Shown here: positions 24,088 to 35,024 of the stretch, one piece after another | Numbering within the stretch: position 1 is the first letter of the stretch | Layout: each line of letters opens with the position of its first letter | NCBI GenBank assembly: GCA_006226775.1 | Contig: SBGD01000008.1 | Location: 1-40,059 of the forward strand | Length of the DNA: 40,059 nt | Reading direction: 5' to 3' | DNA from: Paracoccaceae bacterium | Lineage (GTDB): Bacteria; Pseudomonadota; Alphaproteobacteria; Rhodobacterales; Rhodobacteraceae | The notes under the pieces: model-generated | What the model was told of the DNA's origin: nothing | Databases searched by the model: none | What the model saw: the letters and a program-made list of their open reading frames with translations, nothing else | Program-made: the position numbers and the translations under genes

Positions 24088-24957
24088 TCACACCCGCAGG
24101 ACCCGGGCCAGCCCGCGGCTTTCGATCCGCATGAGGTCTTCGTCATAGCGTGTTGACATGGCTTGCAGTTCCGCCTCGGTCCAGGGTTGGAACGCGGGGT
24201 TTTCCGCGCCCTTGGGAAAGCGGCGCAGGGCCTCGGCACTGGCCTCCCTGGTCACGGTGCCGACCTCGGCGAGGTAGTCCAGGGCCGCGGCGGAAAACCC
24301 GGGGTTGGCGGCGGTGGATTTCAGCGTGATGCGCGCCGCGGCGGCCCCCATGCACTGGTGCAGCACGGCGGGGGCAACGGCGGGGTAATCCTCGTAGCGC
24401 CAGAGGAAAATGTCTGTCTCTCCAACGGCTTGGCGCAGGCGCTTGACCAGTTTCAGCCAGCTCAGCGCGGTGACATCCACCGCGTCGAGATAGGCGCGGA
24501 AGGGGCGGAAGCCATGGCCTTTCATCTGCTCCTGCCAGGCCGAGACGAGAAAGCCCGCGGGGTTGCGGACGGCAAGGCCCAGGCGGATCTCGTGGCCTGG
24601 AAAGAGGTCGATCACCCGTTTCACCCGCGCCGGGGCGAATTTGTAGAGCTGGTTGTCGCGCAGCACCATGTCGGGGGCCAGCGAATTGCCCAGGATGTTC
24701 TCGTTCAGCAGCAGCACCTCGGGCGCCTCACCGGCGTGCTTGTCCAGAAACCCTTCCGCCGCCAGCGCCAGCAGCGCCGGGTCGGCCCGCCCGCGCAGCA
24801 GATCCGACAGTGGCAGGATGTCGCCGCCAATCGGCATCGGGCCGATGATGGCCACGCCCTCATCCGTCACCGCATCGCGCTGCGCGGTCAGCGAGCGTTG
24901 CAGGTGGGTCGACGCGGTCTTGTGCGCGCCGATCAGGAAGGTCAGGCGGCGGCGCAT
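24088..24957 (-). CDS. Sulfotransferase-like P-loop protein
   Basis: A 289-residue protein with an N-terminal phosphosulfate-binding-like loop (LIGAHKTASTHLQRSL, residues 8-23) and a later LGLAVRNPAGFLVSAWQEQM. The latter matches the 3'-phosphate motif of PAPS sulfotransferases (R.P...VSAW). It resembles the sulfotransferase-like proteins found in marine Rhodobacterales, often linked to surface polysaccharides. Catalytic residues cannot be assigned with certainty. It starts 3 nt after the purL stop on the same strand, so it may be expressed from the purL promoter. Nothing suggests a purine role. Confidence 0.65.
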   Translation of the reverse strand: MRRRLTFLIGAHKTASTHLQRSLTAQRDAVTDEGVAIIGPMPIGGDILPLSDLLRGRADPALLALAAEGFLDKHAGEAPEVLLLNENILGNSLAPDMVLRDNQLYKFAPARVKRVIDLFPGHEIRLGLAVRNPAGFLVSAWQEQMKGHGFRPFRAYLDAVDVTALSWLKLVKRLRQAVGETDIFLWRYEDYPAVAPAVLHQCMGAAAARITLKSTAANPGFSAAALDYLAEVGTVTREASAEALRRFPKGAENPAFQPWTEAELQAMSTRYDEDLMRIESRGLARVLRV

Positions 24958-24960
24958 GGC

Positions 24961-27120
<2,160 letters not shown>

Positions 27121-27251
27121 CTCTGGTCCTGTCCCCCGGATGATTTGTCGCGCTTCATTTACGCCATGACCCGCACGGGAGCAATGCGGGAAGCAGCGGG
27201 GATTGACCGGGCGCGACAATGCGCGTTCTCTGGCAGGCCAGGAGAGTGGCC

Positions 27252-28289
27252 ATGAAGATCATCGACAATCCCTGGCGCGGGCGGTCGGCGCCGCTGGTGG
27301 AGGCGCCGTTTCCTTCGGTCACCGCGGCGGAGGTTCAGGCGCTGCTGGGCCGCTGCCCGGTGGCAAAGGCGACGCCGCTGGTCGCGGCCCCGGCGCTGGC
27401 GAAGCGGGCCGGGGTTGCCGAAGTCTGGGTCAAGGATGAACGCAGCCGCATGGGCCTCGGCTCGTTCAAGGCGCTGGGAGCGGCCTTTGTGATCGCGCAG
27501 GAGGCGGTACGAAGCGGCAGGACGCCGTTGGAGCGCGCCTTGCAGGGCCGCTGTTTCGTCACCGCCAGCGCGGGCAACCACGGGCTTTCGGTGGCCGCCG
27601 GGGCGCGCATCTTCGGCGCGCGGGCGGTGATCTACCTGGCCGAGACGGTGCCGGAGGACTTTGCCGCGCGGCTCAAGGCCAAGGGCGCCGAGGTGGTGCG
27701 CGAGGGCACGGATTACGAGGCCAGCATGGCGGCGGCGCAGCGTGCGGCGGCGGCGAAGGGATGGACCTTGCTGTCGGACAGTTCCTGGCCGGGCTACACC
27801 GATCTTCCGCACCGTCTGATGGAGGGCTACCTGGCCCTGGCGGCGGAGCTTGAGGCGCAGATTGCCGATCCGCCCAGCCATGTGCTCTTGCAGGCCGGTG
27901 TCGGCGGGCTGGCCGGGGCGGTGGCGGCCTACCTGCGCAAGGCCTGGGGCGAGGGTCCACGGATCATCGTGGTCGAACCGGCGGCGGCGCCCGCGCTCTT
28001 TGCCAGCATCGAAGCGGGCGAGGTGGCGCAGGTGCAAGGGCCGATCTCGAGCATGGGACGGCTGGATTGCAAGGCGGCGTCGATGATCGCGCTCAACGGG
28101 TTGGCGCGCGATGCCGATGCCTTTGCGCTGATCGACGACGCGGTGGCCGAGGCGGCGGCGCCGGTGCTGGAGGCCAACGGCCTGGCCTCGACGCCCTCGG
28201 GCGCGGCGGGGCTGGCGGCGCTGCTGGACGGCGGGCTGGGGCTGGAGGCCGATGCCCGGGTGCTCTGCATTCTGAGCGAGGCGCCGTGA
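27252..28289 (+). CDS. Diaminopropionate ammonia-lyase-like PLP enzyme
   Basis: A 345-residue fold-type II PLP enzyme. The PLP lysine is in [14 protein letters not shown] (about residue 74), and the phosphate and substrate loop is [15 protein letters not shown] (about 110). [17 protein letters not shown] and [16 protein letters not shown] resemble DpaL rather than threonine dehydratase. It is shorter than typical DpaL (about 400). ATG 27252 follows GGAGAG; ATG 27219 is an alternative. The stop overlaps the next start (GTGA). With the M24 and racemase-type partners it probably deaminates a small amino acid made in this pathway. Confidence 0.75.
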   Translation: MKIIDNPWRGRSAPLVEAPFPSVTAAEVQALLGRCPVAKATPLVAAPALAKRAGVAEVWVKDERSRMGLGSFKALGAAFVIAQEAVRSGRTPLERALQGRCFVTASAGNHGLSVAAGARIFGARAVIYLAETVPEDFAARLKAKGAEVVREGTDYEASMAAAQRAAAAKGWTLLSDSSWPGYTDLPHRLMEGYLALAAELEAQIADPPSHVLLQAGVGGLAGAVAAYLRKAWGEGPRIIVVEPAAAPALFASIEAGEVAQVQGPISSMGRLDCKAASMIALNGLARDADAFALIDDAVAEAAAPVLEANGLASTPSGAAGLAALLDGGLGLEADARVLCILSEAP

Positions 28290-29425
28290 CCGCGGAGTTT
28301 CCGCGGGCGGAATATGCGGCGCGCCTGGCGCGGGCGCAGGCGCGGATGGGCGCGGCGGGGCTCGATGCGCTGTTGCTCACCACCGAGCCGGAGGTGCGCT
28401 ATTTCAGCGGCTTTCTCACCCGCTTCTGGCAGAGCCCGACCCGGCCCTGGTTCCTTGTGGTTCCGGCCAGCGGCGATCCGATCGCGGTGATCCCGTCGAT
28501 CGGCGCGGCGCTGATGGCCAAGACCTGGATCACCGACATCCGCACCTGGGAGTCGCCCGCGCCCGAGGATGACGGGGTGAGCCTGCTGGCCGAATGCCTG
28601 CGCGAACAGGGGCCGCGGATCGGCGTGCCCTCGGGGCCGGAGAGCCACCTGCGGATGCCGCTGGAGGATTTCGAGCGGCTGAAAGCGGCGGTCGCACCGG
28701 GGCGGATCGGGCCTGATGCGGGGATCGTCCGCGATCTGCGCATGGTGAAATCGCCGCTGGAGATCGCCCGCATCGAGGCCGCCTGCGCCATCGCCGGGCG
28801 CGCCTTTGCCCGGATCGACGAACTGGCGGGGCCAGGGGTGGCGCTGGCCGAGGTCTTCCGACGCTTTCAGCGGGTGGCGCTGGAGGAAGGCGCCGACTGG
28901 GTGCCGTATCTTGCGGGCGGGGCCGGGCCCTTGGGGTATGACGACGTGATTTCGCCCGCGACGGACGCGCCCTTGCAGCCCGGTGATGTGCTGATGCTCG
29001 ACACCGGCCTGGTGCGCGACGGATATTTCTGCGATTTCGACCGGAATTTCGCCATCGGGCCGGTGGACGCGCGGGTGCATCGCGCCTGGGACCGCCTGCG
29101 CGCCGCGACCGAGGCGGGCGAGGTGCAGTTGCGGCCCGGACAACGGGCCTGCGACGTCTGGCACGCCTTGCAGGCGGGCCTGGGCGGCGGCACCGGGGCC
29201 GGGCGGCTGGGCCACGGCGTCGGGATGGACCTGACCGAGGGGCTGTCGTTTACCGCGACCGACCGGACGGTGCTGGCCCCCGGTATGGTGCTGACGCTGG
29301 AGCCGGGGCTGCGGATCGAGGGCGGCGGCGCGCTGGTGCATGAGGATGTCTATGCCCTGACCGAGACCGGCGCCCGGCGCATGAGCCCGCCGATGCCCGA
29401 AAGGATCGCGGAGATCGGTGCGTGA
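28286..29425 (+). CDS. M24-family metallopeptidase-like hydrolase
   Basis: A 379-residue pita-bread-fold protein of the M24 (Xaa-Pro aminopeptidase/creatinase/ectoine hydrolase) family. The N-terminal creatinase-type domain (AEYAARLARAQARMGAAGLD, ALLLTTEPEVRYFSGF) is followed by the catalytic domain. The five expected metal ligands can be seen: LMLDTG and CDFDR (two Asp), LGHGVGMD (His), LTLEPG (Glu) and LVHEDVY (Glu). The start is GTG 28286, overlapping the previous stop. It overlaps the next gene by another GTGA. Ectoine hydrolase-like ring opening or dipeptide cleavage are both possible. Confidence 0.8.
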   Translation: MTAEFPRAEYAARLARAQARMGAAGLDALLLTTEPEVRYFSGFLTRFWQSPTRPWFLVVPASGDPIAVIPSIGAALMAKTWITDIRTWESPAPEDDGVSLLAECLREQGPRIGVPSGPESHLRMPLEDFERLKAAVAPGRIGPDAGIVRDLRMVKSPLEIARIEAACAIAGRAFARIDELAGPGVALAEVFRRFQRVALEEGADWVPYLAGGAGPLGYDDVISPATDAPLQPGDVLMLDTGLVRDGYFCDFDRNFAIGPVDARVHRAWDRLRAATEAGEVQLRPGQRACDVWHALQAGLGGGTGAGRLGHGVGMDLTEGLSFTATDRTVLAPGMVLTLEPGLRIEGGGALVHEDVYALTETGARRMSPPMPERIAEIGA

Positions 29426-30195
29426 CCCGGGTCTTTCCCTTCGACCTGGGCCCGCCGATCGGCACGCGGGCCAATCTCGGGCTCATCGTGCTGCAATCGG
29501 ACGAAACCATCGAGCACGAGTTCCGCCGCCTTCTGCCCGCAAGCGGCGTGGCGCTTTATACCAGCCGCATCGCTTCGGCGCCCGAGGTCCGGCGCGAGAC
29601 GCTGGGCCGGATGGAGGCCGACATGCCGCGGGCGGCGGGGCTTCTGCCACGCCCGGTGCGCTTCGATGCGGTGGGCTATGCCTGCACCTCCGGCACCTCG
29701 GTCATCGGTGCGGCGCGGGTGGGCGAACTGGTCCGCGAGGGCTGCGCCACCCGCGCGGTGACCGAGCCGGTGAGCGCTTTGGTGGCGGCCTGCGCGCATC
29801 TGGGCGTGGCGCGGCTGGCGTTCCTGTCGCCCTATGTGGCGCAGGTGTCGGAGGGGATCCGCGCGGTCCTGGCCGAACGCGGCGTCGAGACGCCGGTCTT
29901 CGGCACGTTCGATGAGGCCGAGGAAACCCGGGTGGCGCGGATCGACCGCGCCTCGCTGATCGCCGCGGGAAGCGCCCTGGGCGCCGATCCGGCCTGCGAG
30001 GCGCTGTTTCTGTCCTGCACCAACCTGCGGACGCTGGAGTCCATCGCCCAGATCGAGGAGACCATCGGCAAACCGGTGCTGTCCAGCAACCAGGTGCTGG
30101 CCTGGCACATGCTCGGGCTGGCCGGGCAGGCGCGCGCACAGAAAGGCTTTGGCAGGCTGCTGGAAGGCGCGGCCAAAAAAAAGGCCGAGCACTAA
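29422..30195 (+). CDS. Asp/Glu racemase-superfamily (maleate isomerase-like) protein
   Basis: A 257-residue member of the Asp/Glu racemase, arylmalonate decarboxylase and maleate cis-trans isomerase superfamily. Two cysteine sites are conserved: GYACTSGTSVIG (about residue 88) and LFLSCTNLRTLE (about 195). LGLIVLQSDETIEHEF at the start is like maleate isomerase and EutA. The start is GTG 29422 inside the M24 stop. The last codons and stop (TAA 30193-30195) lie within the terminator of an antisense sRNA candidate. With the two preceding genes it forms a set similar in composition to eutA/eutB/eutD for ectoine use. Confidence 0.75.
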   Translation: MTRVFPFDLGPPIGTRANLGLIVLQSDETIEHEFRRLLPASGVALYTSRIASAPEVRRETLGRMEADMPRAAGLLPRPVRFDAVGYACTSGTSVIGAARVGELVREGCATRAVTEPVSALVAACAHLGVARLAFLSPYVAQVSEGIRAVLAERGVETPVFGTFDEAEETRVARIDRASLIAAGSALGADPACEALFLSCTNLRTLESIAQIEETIGKPVLSSNQVLAWHMLGLAGQARAQKGFGRLLEGAAKKKAEH

Positions 30196-30203
30196 GCTCG
30201 GCC
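30175..30203 (-). terminator. Rho-independent terminator of the sRNA candidate
   Basis: On the minus strand GGCCGAGC (30203-30196), the loop TTAGT and GCTCGGCC (30190-30183) are followed by eight T (30182-30175). On the plus strand the same stem lacks a T-run, so it acts mainly leftward. Confidence 0.85.
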
Positions 30204-30255
30204 AAAGTCCAACAGGGAGGTATGAAGTCTGGCGCGATGCGCAATCAAACTTCAT
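30175..30255 (-). ncRNA. Candidate trans-acting small RNA, about 80 nt
   Basis: On the minus strand a 5' hairpin (ATGAAGT 30255-30249 with ACTTCAT 30228-30222, containing an inner GCGC/GCGC stem) is followed by an unpaired CU-rich stretch ACCTCCCTGTTGGAC (anti-Shine-Dalgarno-like). A GC stem then ends in eight T. A -35 TTGATC and a -10 TATTTC with a 17-bp spacer place the start at about 30255, exactly at the hairpin foot. The layout matches Hfq-type sRNAs of alphaproteobacteria; the suhB/MmgR-type family is one to test. The 3' end is antisense to the racemase-like gene. Confidence 0.6.
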
Positions 30256-30261
30256 GACGCT

Positions 30262-30290
30262 GAAATAGTCGGCAGGGGGGCGCAGATCAA
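30262..30290 (-). promoter_or_regulatory. Promoter of the sRNA candidate
   Basis: TTGATC (30290-30285), a 17-bp spacer, then TATTTC (30267-30262) on the minus strand. The predicted start, 7 nt on, is base 30255, the first base of the 5' hairpin. Confidence 0.5.
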
Positions 30291-30395
30291 GGTTTTTTAT
30301 GCCGCACTTGCAGCATAGTGGACATGCGTTGCACGCATACCTCACCTGCACGACGCCGCAGTCGCGTGGCTTTCGTCAGATCCGGGGCGGATATC

Positions 30396-31295
30396 TCAGC
30401 TTTGATCGCGCATTTGCCGACGATAGGCAATGATCTCGTCCTGCACGAAATCGCGGAAGGCCGCGACCCGGCGGGACTGGCGCAATTCTTCCGGATAGGC
30501 CAGGAAAACCGGGATCTCGGCGCTTTCCTCCTCGGGCAGGACCCGCACGAGTTCGGGGAAATCCTCGGTCACGTAATGCGGCAGCACGCCGATGCCCAGG
30601 TGGTTGATCACCGCCTGGAGCACGCCGAAATAGTTGTTGACGTAAAGCGTGTTGCGCAGGTGATGCGACAGCAGCGTCCGCACGAAGCTTTGACCGGCGC
30701 CGACCTGGGCCGAATCGACCCGCTGACAGATCAGCCGATGCGACGCGAGTTCCTTGAGCGAGGCGGGCCGCCCGTTCTCGTCAAGGTATTCGGGCGATGC
30801 GTAAAGCCGCATCCAGACCGACATCAGCCGCTTGCGCACCAGGTCGGCCTGGCTGGGTTCGCGCATGCGGATGGCGAGGTCGGCCTCGCGCATGGGCAGG
30901 TCGAGCACGCGCTCTTCGAGCATCAGGTCGATATTGAGATCGGGATACTTCTCGTAGAGCTTCGCCAGCCGCGGCGCCAGCCAGAGCGAACCGAAGCCGG
31001 TGGTGGTGGTCACCCGCAGCGAGCCGAAGACCTCTTCCTCGGCGTCGCGGATGCGCGCCTCGGCGGCGTCCAGGCGCTTGGACATGGTGGTGGTGGCGTC
31101 GAACAGCAATTCGCCCGGTTCGGTGAGAATCAGCCCGCGGGCGTGGCGGCGGAACAGCGTGGTGTTCAGGCTTTCCTCGAGCGCCCGGATCTGCCGGCTG
31201 ACCGCCGATTGCGACAGGTGCAGCACCTCGCCCGCGGCGGTCAGGCTGCCGGCATCGGCCACCGCGTGAAATATTCTTAGTTTGTCCCAATCCAT
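30396..31295 (-). CDS. LysR-family regulator divergent from indolepyruvate oxidoreductase
   Basis: A 299-residue LysR-type regulator. The HTH is MDWDKLRIFHAVADAGSLTAAGEVLHLSQSAVSRQIRALE; the effector domain begins around VFGSLRVTTTTGFGSLWLAP. ATG 31295 is preceded by GAAAGCG. The 167-nt divergent region toward 31463 is A/T-rich and contains a LacI-type palindrome at 31355-31366. By position it should regulate the oxidoreductase. It also lies upstream of, and on the same strand as, the sRNA candidate, whose terminator at 30175 would stop its readthrough. Confidence 0.88.
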   Translation of the reverse strand: MDWDKLRIFHAVADAGSLTAAGEVLHLSQSAVSRQIRALEESLNTTLFRRHARGLILTEPGELLFDATTTMSKRLDAAEARIRDAEEEVFGSLRVTTTTGFGSLWLAPRLAKLYEKYPDLNIDLMLEERVLDLPMREADLAIRMREPSQADLVRKRLMSVWMRLYASPEYLDENGRPASLKELASHRLICQRVDSAQVGAGQSFVRTLLSHHLRNTLYVNNYFGVLQAVINHLGIGVLPHYVTEDFPELVRVLPEEESAEIPVFLAYPEELRQSRRVAAFRDFVQDEIIAYRRQMRDQS

Positions 31296-31354
31296 AAGAT
31301 CGCTTTCGTGACGTCTGTGGCGCCTACATGCAAGAAAAACATTTATTCGGGCAA

Positions 31355-31366
31355 GATAACGCTAAC
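31355..31366. promoter_or_regulatory. LacI-type operator in the LysR/oxidoreductase divergent promoter
   Basis: GATAAC|GCTAAC shares 11 of 12 bases with the gap1 site (16283-16294) and has the same central C|G. It lies 60 nt from the LysR start and 97 nt from the oxidoreductase start. It suggests that a sugar-responsive regulator also acts here. Confidence 0.5.
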
Positions 31367-31462
31367 ATGAATTTGGCGGGAAATTTTTCCTCGTAAGGTC
31401 AACCTTTATGACCTATTATCGCCCTATATAGTAAGTCAAGCCAGCTACCTTGGGAGGGGTCG

Positions 31463-34400
31463 ATGAGCGAGCAGAAAATATCTCTGAACGACCGGTTCGA
31501 TCTGACGAAATCGCCGGTCTTGCTGAACGGAACCCAGGCGCTTGTGCGGCTGATGCTGGCGCAAAAGGCGCGCGACACGGCCGCGGGGCACAATACCGCC
31601 GGGTATGTCACCGGTTATCGCGGCTCGCCGCTGGGCGCGGTCGACCTTCAGATGGTGAAGGCGGCCAAGTGGCTGGCGCAGTCGGACGTGACCTTCAACC
31701 CCGGCCTGAACGAAGACCTCGCGGCGACCGCGCTCTGGGGCACGCAGCAGGCGGAGTTGCGCGGCGAGGGCAAGTATGACGGCGTCTTCGGCCTCTGGTA
31801 CGGCAAGGGGCCGGGGGTGGACCGCTCGGGCGACGTGATGCGCCACGCCAACATGGCCGGAACCTCGCCGCTGGGCGGCGTGCTGATGGCGCTGGGCGAT
31901 GACCACACCGGCGAAAGCTCGACCGTCTTGCACCAGTCGGAATGGGCGCTGGTCGATGCCTATATGCCCACGGTCAGCCCGGCAGGCGTGCAGGAGATCC
32001 TTGACTACGGCCTCTATGGCTTTGCCCTGTCACGATTTTCCGGGCTCTGGGTGGGGCTGAAGACGATGAAGGACACCATCGAGACCACCGCTGTGGTCGA
32101 TGGCGATCCTTTCCGCAAGTGCTTCGTGCTGCCCGAGTTCGACATGCCCGAGGGCGGGCTGAACATCCGCCTGGGCGACACGCCGCACGCGCAAGAGACG
32201 CGGATGATCGATTTCAAGCGCTTCGCCGCCGAGGCGTTTTCCCACGCCAACAAGATGGACAAGCGCGTCTGGGGCAAGCCCGGCGCGCGGATCGGCTTCG
32301 TGGCGGCGGGCAAGAACTGGCTGGACCTGGTGCACGCGCTGTCGCTGCTCAATATCTCCGAGGCCGAGGCCGAGCGGCTGGGTCTCACCACCTACAAGGT
32401 CGGGCAGACTTTTCCGTTGGATATGAAGGGCTTCCACGACTGGGCCGAGGGGCTCGACCTGATCGTCATCGTCGAGGAAAAGCGCAAGCTGATCGAGGTG
32501 CAGGTCAAGGAGGCGATTTTTGACGACCGCCAGGGGCGGCGCGTCTATGGCTGGTACAAGGGCGGCGCGGGCGGCATGCACCGCGATGAGCTGTTCCCGA
32601 CACGCGGCGCGCTCGATCCGATCTGGATCGCCGAGAAGTTGGGCAATATCCTGATCGAGGAAGGCCGCGGCACCGATGGCATCCGCGCCGGGCTGGACGC
32701 CCTGCAGGAGGCGCGCGCCGGCGACAATGCCAGGGAAATCGCCTCGCGGCTGCCCTATTATTGCGCGGGCTGTCCGCATAATACCTCGACCAAGGTGCCC
32801 GAGGGGTCGCGCGCCTATGCCGGGATCGGCTGTCACTACATGGTGCAATGGATGGACCGGGAGACCACCGGGTTCACGCACATGGGCGCAGAGGGCGCGA
32901 ACTGGATCGGTGAAGCGCCGTTTTCCAAGCGAAATCATGTGTTTCAGAACCTCGGCGATGGCACCTACAACCACTCGGGGTCGCTGGCGATCCGCGCGGC
33001 CCTCGCTGCCGACACCAATATCACCTACAAGATCCTCTACAACGACGCGGTGGCGATGACCGGCGGCCAGCCGAACGAGGGCGGGCTGACCCCCTATCGC
33101 ATCGTGCGCGAATTGCAGGCGATGGGGGTGAAGAAGATCTTCGTCGTCTATGACGCCAAGGAAGACGTCGACCTGAAGAAGTTCCCGCAAGGCGTTGAAA
33201 TCAAAAAACGCGACGAAATGGAGAACGTGCAGAAAGCCTGCCGCGAGATCGAGGGCGTCTCGGCCATCGTCTATATCCAGACCTGTGCGGCGGAAAAGCG
33301 GCGGCGGCGCAAGCGCGGCCAGTTCCCCGACCCGGACAAGCGGGTGTTCATCAATACCGATGTCTGCGAGGGCTGCGGCGATTGCGGGGTGCAGTCGAAC
33401 TGCGTCGCCATCGTGCCGGAAGAGACCGAGCTGGGCCGCAAACGGGCTATTGACCAATCGGCCTGCAACAAGGATTTCACTTGCCTGAAAGGGTTTTGCC
33501 CGTCGTTCCTCACGTTGGAGGGCGCCAAGGTGAAAAAGGGCGCGACCCGCGAATTGGACCTGCCGCATCTGCCCGAACCGGACCTGCCGGCGATCAAGGG
33601 CACCCATAACGTGGTGATCACCGGCGTCGGCGGCACCGGCGTGGTCACCATCGGCGCGGTCATGGCGCAGGCGGCGCAGCTTGACGGCAAGGGTGCCGGC
33701 ATGATGGAGATGGCCGGGCTGGCGCAAAAGGGCGGCGCGGTCTCGATCCATTGCCGCCTGGCGGAAAAACCCGGCGATATCAGCGCGATCCGCGTCGCAA
33801 CCGGCGAGATGGATGCGCTGATCGGCGGCGACCTGGTGGTGTCGGCCGGGGCCAAGACCCTGGGGCTGACCCAGACCGGGCGCACCGGCGGCGTGGTCAA
33901 CAGCCATGAGATCATCACCGGCGACTTTACCCGCAATACCGAATTCACCATTCCTGGCGACAGGTTGCAGCTTGCTCTTGAAGCAAGACTCAAAGATCGG
34001 CTGACGATGTTCGACGCCTCGGAACTGGCGCGCGCGGTGATGGGCGATTCGATCTTTTCCAACATGATCCTGTTCGGCGCGGCCTGGCAGAAGGGCCTCG
34101 TGCCGCTGAGCCATGCTGCCATCCTGCAGGCCATCGAGATGAACGGCCAGGCGGTCGAGCGCAACCAGAGGGCCTTCGAGATCGGCCGATGGGCGGCGCT
34201 GCACCCGGAGGAGGCCGACGCCATGGGCCGCCCCAACGTCGTCGATCTGCCGAAGACGCTGGACGAGCGGATCGCCTTTCGCATCGACCATCTGACCCGG
34301 TACCAGGGCAAGCGGCTGGCCCAGCGCTATGCCAGGCGCGTCACTGCCATCGAGGACAAGGATCTGCGCGAAGCGGTGGCGCTTGGGTACCATAAGCTCT

Positions 34401-34882
34401 TGGCCTACAAGGATGAATACGAGGTTGCGCGGCTCATGCTCGACAGCCGGGAGAAGGCCAGGGGCACCTTTGACGGCGACTTCAAGATGACCTTCCACCT
34501 GGCCCCGCCGATCCTTGGCGGCACCGCGCCCGATGGCCGGCCCAAGAAGCGCCAGTTCGGCGAATGGATGCTGGGACCGATGAAGATCCTGGCCCGGATG
34601 AAGGCGCTGCGGGGCACGCCGCTGGACATCTTCGGCTATAGCCACGACCGCAAGATGGAGCGCGCGCTGATCACGCAATACGAGGCGGATCTGGACGCGG
34701 TGCTGCCCAAGCTTGAGGCCAATACCCGCGATGCGGTGATCGCGCTGGCGCGGCTGCCGCTGGAGATCCGCGGCTTCGGCCCGGTCAAGGCGGCGAACGA
34801 GGCCAAGGCGGCAAAACGGCGCGAGGAGCTGCTGGCGGTGATCCGCGCGGGCGGGGCGCAGATGAAGAAGGCCGCGGAATAG
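31463..34882 (+). CDS. Indolepyruvate ferredoxin oxidoreductase, fused subunits
   Basis: An 1139-residue cytoplasmic enzyme that decarboxylates aryl-pyruvates to aryl-acetyl-CoA, passing electrons to ferredoxin. It is the fused form of IorA and IorB. The N-terminal PFOR-type domain (YVTGYRGSPLGAVDLQM) is followed by a TPP domain with YCAGCPHNTST (about 439) and HMGAEGANWIGE. A ferredoxin-like cluster motif CEGCGDCGVQSNC (about 635) precedes CNKDFTCLKGFCP. The gamma-type domain GVGGTGVVTIGAVMAQAAQ starts at about 721. Length is normal for the fused class. GGGAGGGG precedes ATG 31463. With the PaaG-like gene at 38759 it fits aromatic amino-acid breakdown through phenylacetyl-CoA. Confidence 0.92.
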   Translation: MSEQKISLNDRFDLTKSPVLLNGTQALVRLMLAQKARDTAAGHNTAGYVTGYRGSPLGAVDLQMVKAAKWLAQSDVTFNPGLNEDLAATALWGTQQAELRGEGKYDGVFGLWYGKGPGVDRSGDVMRHANMAGTSPLGGVLMALGDDHTGESSTVLHQSEWALVDAYMPTVSPAGVQEILDYGLYGFALSRFSGLWVGLKTMKDTIETTAVVDGDPFRKCFVLPEFDMPEGGLNIRLGDTPHAQETRMIDFKRFAAEAFSHANKMDKRVWGKPGARIGFVAAGKNWLDLVHALSLLNISEAEAERLGLTTYKVGQTFPLDMKGFHDWAEGLDLIVIVEEKRKLIEVQVKEAIFDDRQGRRVYGWYKGGAGGMHRDELFPTRGALDPIWIAEKLGNILIEEGRGTDGIRAGLDALQEARAGDNAREIASRLPYYCAGCPHNTSTKVPEGSRAYAGIGCHYMVQWMDRETTGFTHMGAEGANWIGEAPFSKRNHVFQNLGDGTYNHSGSLAIRAALAADTNITYKILYNDAVAMTGGQPNEGGLTPYRIVRELQAMGVKKIFVVYDAKEDVDLKKFPQGVEIKKRDEMENVQKACREIEGVSAIVYIQTCAAEKRRRRKRGQFPDPDKRVFINTDVCEGCGDCGVQSNCVAIVPEETELGRKRAIDQSACNKDFTCLKGFCPSFLTLEGAKVKKGATRELDLPHLPEPDLPAIKGTHNVVITGVGGTGVVTIGAVMAQAAQLDGKGAGMMEMAGLAQKGGAVSIHCRLAEKPGDISAIRVATGEMDALIGGDLVVSAGAKTLGLTQTGRTGGVVNSHEIITGDFTRNTEFTIPGDRLQLALEARLKDRLTMFDASELARAVMGDSIFSNMILFGAAWQKGLVPLSHAAILQAIEMNGQAVERNQRAFEIGRWAALHPEEADAMGRPNVVDLPKTLDERIAFRIDHLTRYQGKRLAQRYARRVTAIEDKDLREAVALGYHKLLAYKDEYEVARLMLDSREKARGTFDGDFKMTFHLAPPILGGTAPDGRPKKRQFGEWMLGPMKILARMKALRGTPLDIFGYSHDRKMERALITQYEADLDAVLPKLEANTRDAVIALARLPLEIRGFGPVKAANEAKAAKRREELLAVIRAGGAQMKKAAE

Positions 34883-34957
34883 GCGCCGCGGCCCCGCCAT
34901 GCGCCAAAGATCGTCGGCAATGATGGATTTCCGGCGCAAAGCCACGTATGAGCTGTC

Positions 34958-35000
34958 TCCGACACCCCCGGCTTCAAGCGGTCGCGGGGGTGGATTCGGA
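34958..35000. other. Hairpin between the oxidoreductase and murI
   Basis: TCCGACACCCCCG (34958-34970) pairs with CGGGGGTG and, after a 3-nt bulge, TCGGA (34985-35000). There is no T-run. It may be a factor-dependent or weak terminator, since murI starts only 25 nt later. Confidence 0.4.
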
Positions 35001-35024
35001 GCGAGGCACAAGGCGTAAGTATCC

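Noticed and set aside
30211-30256. Plus-strand mini-ORF (11 codons) preceded by AGGGAGGT
   Set aside because: The Shine-Dalgarno-like stretch is almost adjacent to the ATG, which is poor spacing. The same bases are better explained as the complement of the sRNA's CU-rich loop and 5' hairpin.
29350-30351. Minus-strand frame overlapping the racemase-like gene and the sRNA region
   Set aside because: The frame spans the sRNA and its terminator and reads antisense to a gene with clear catalytic motifs. Its composition is shadow-like.
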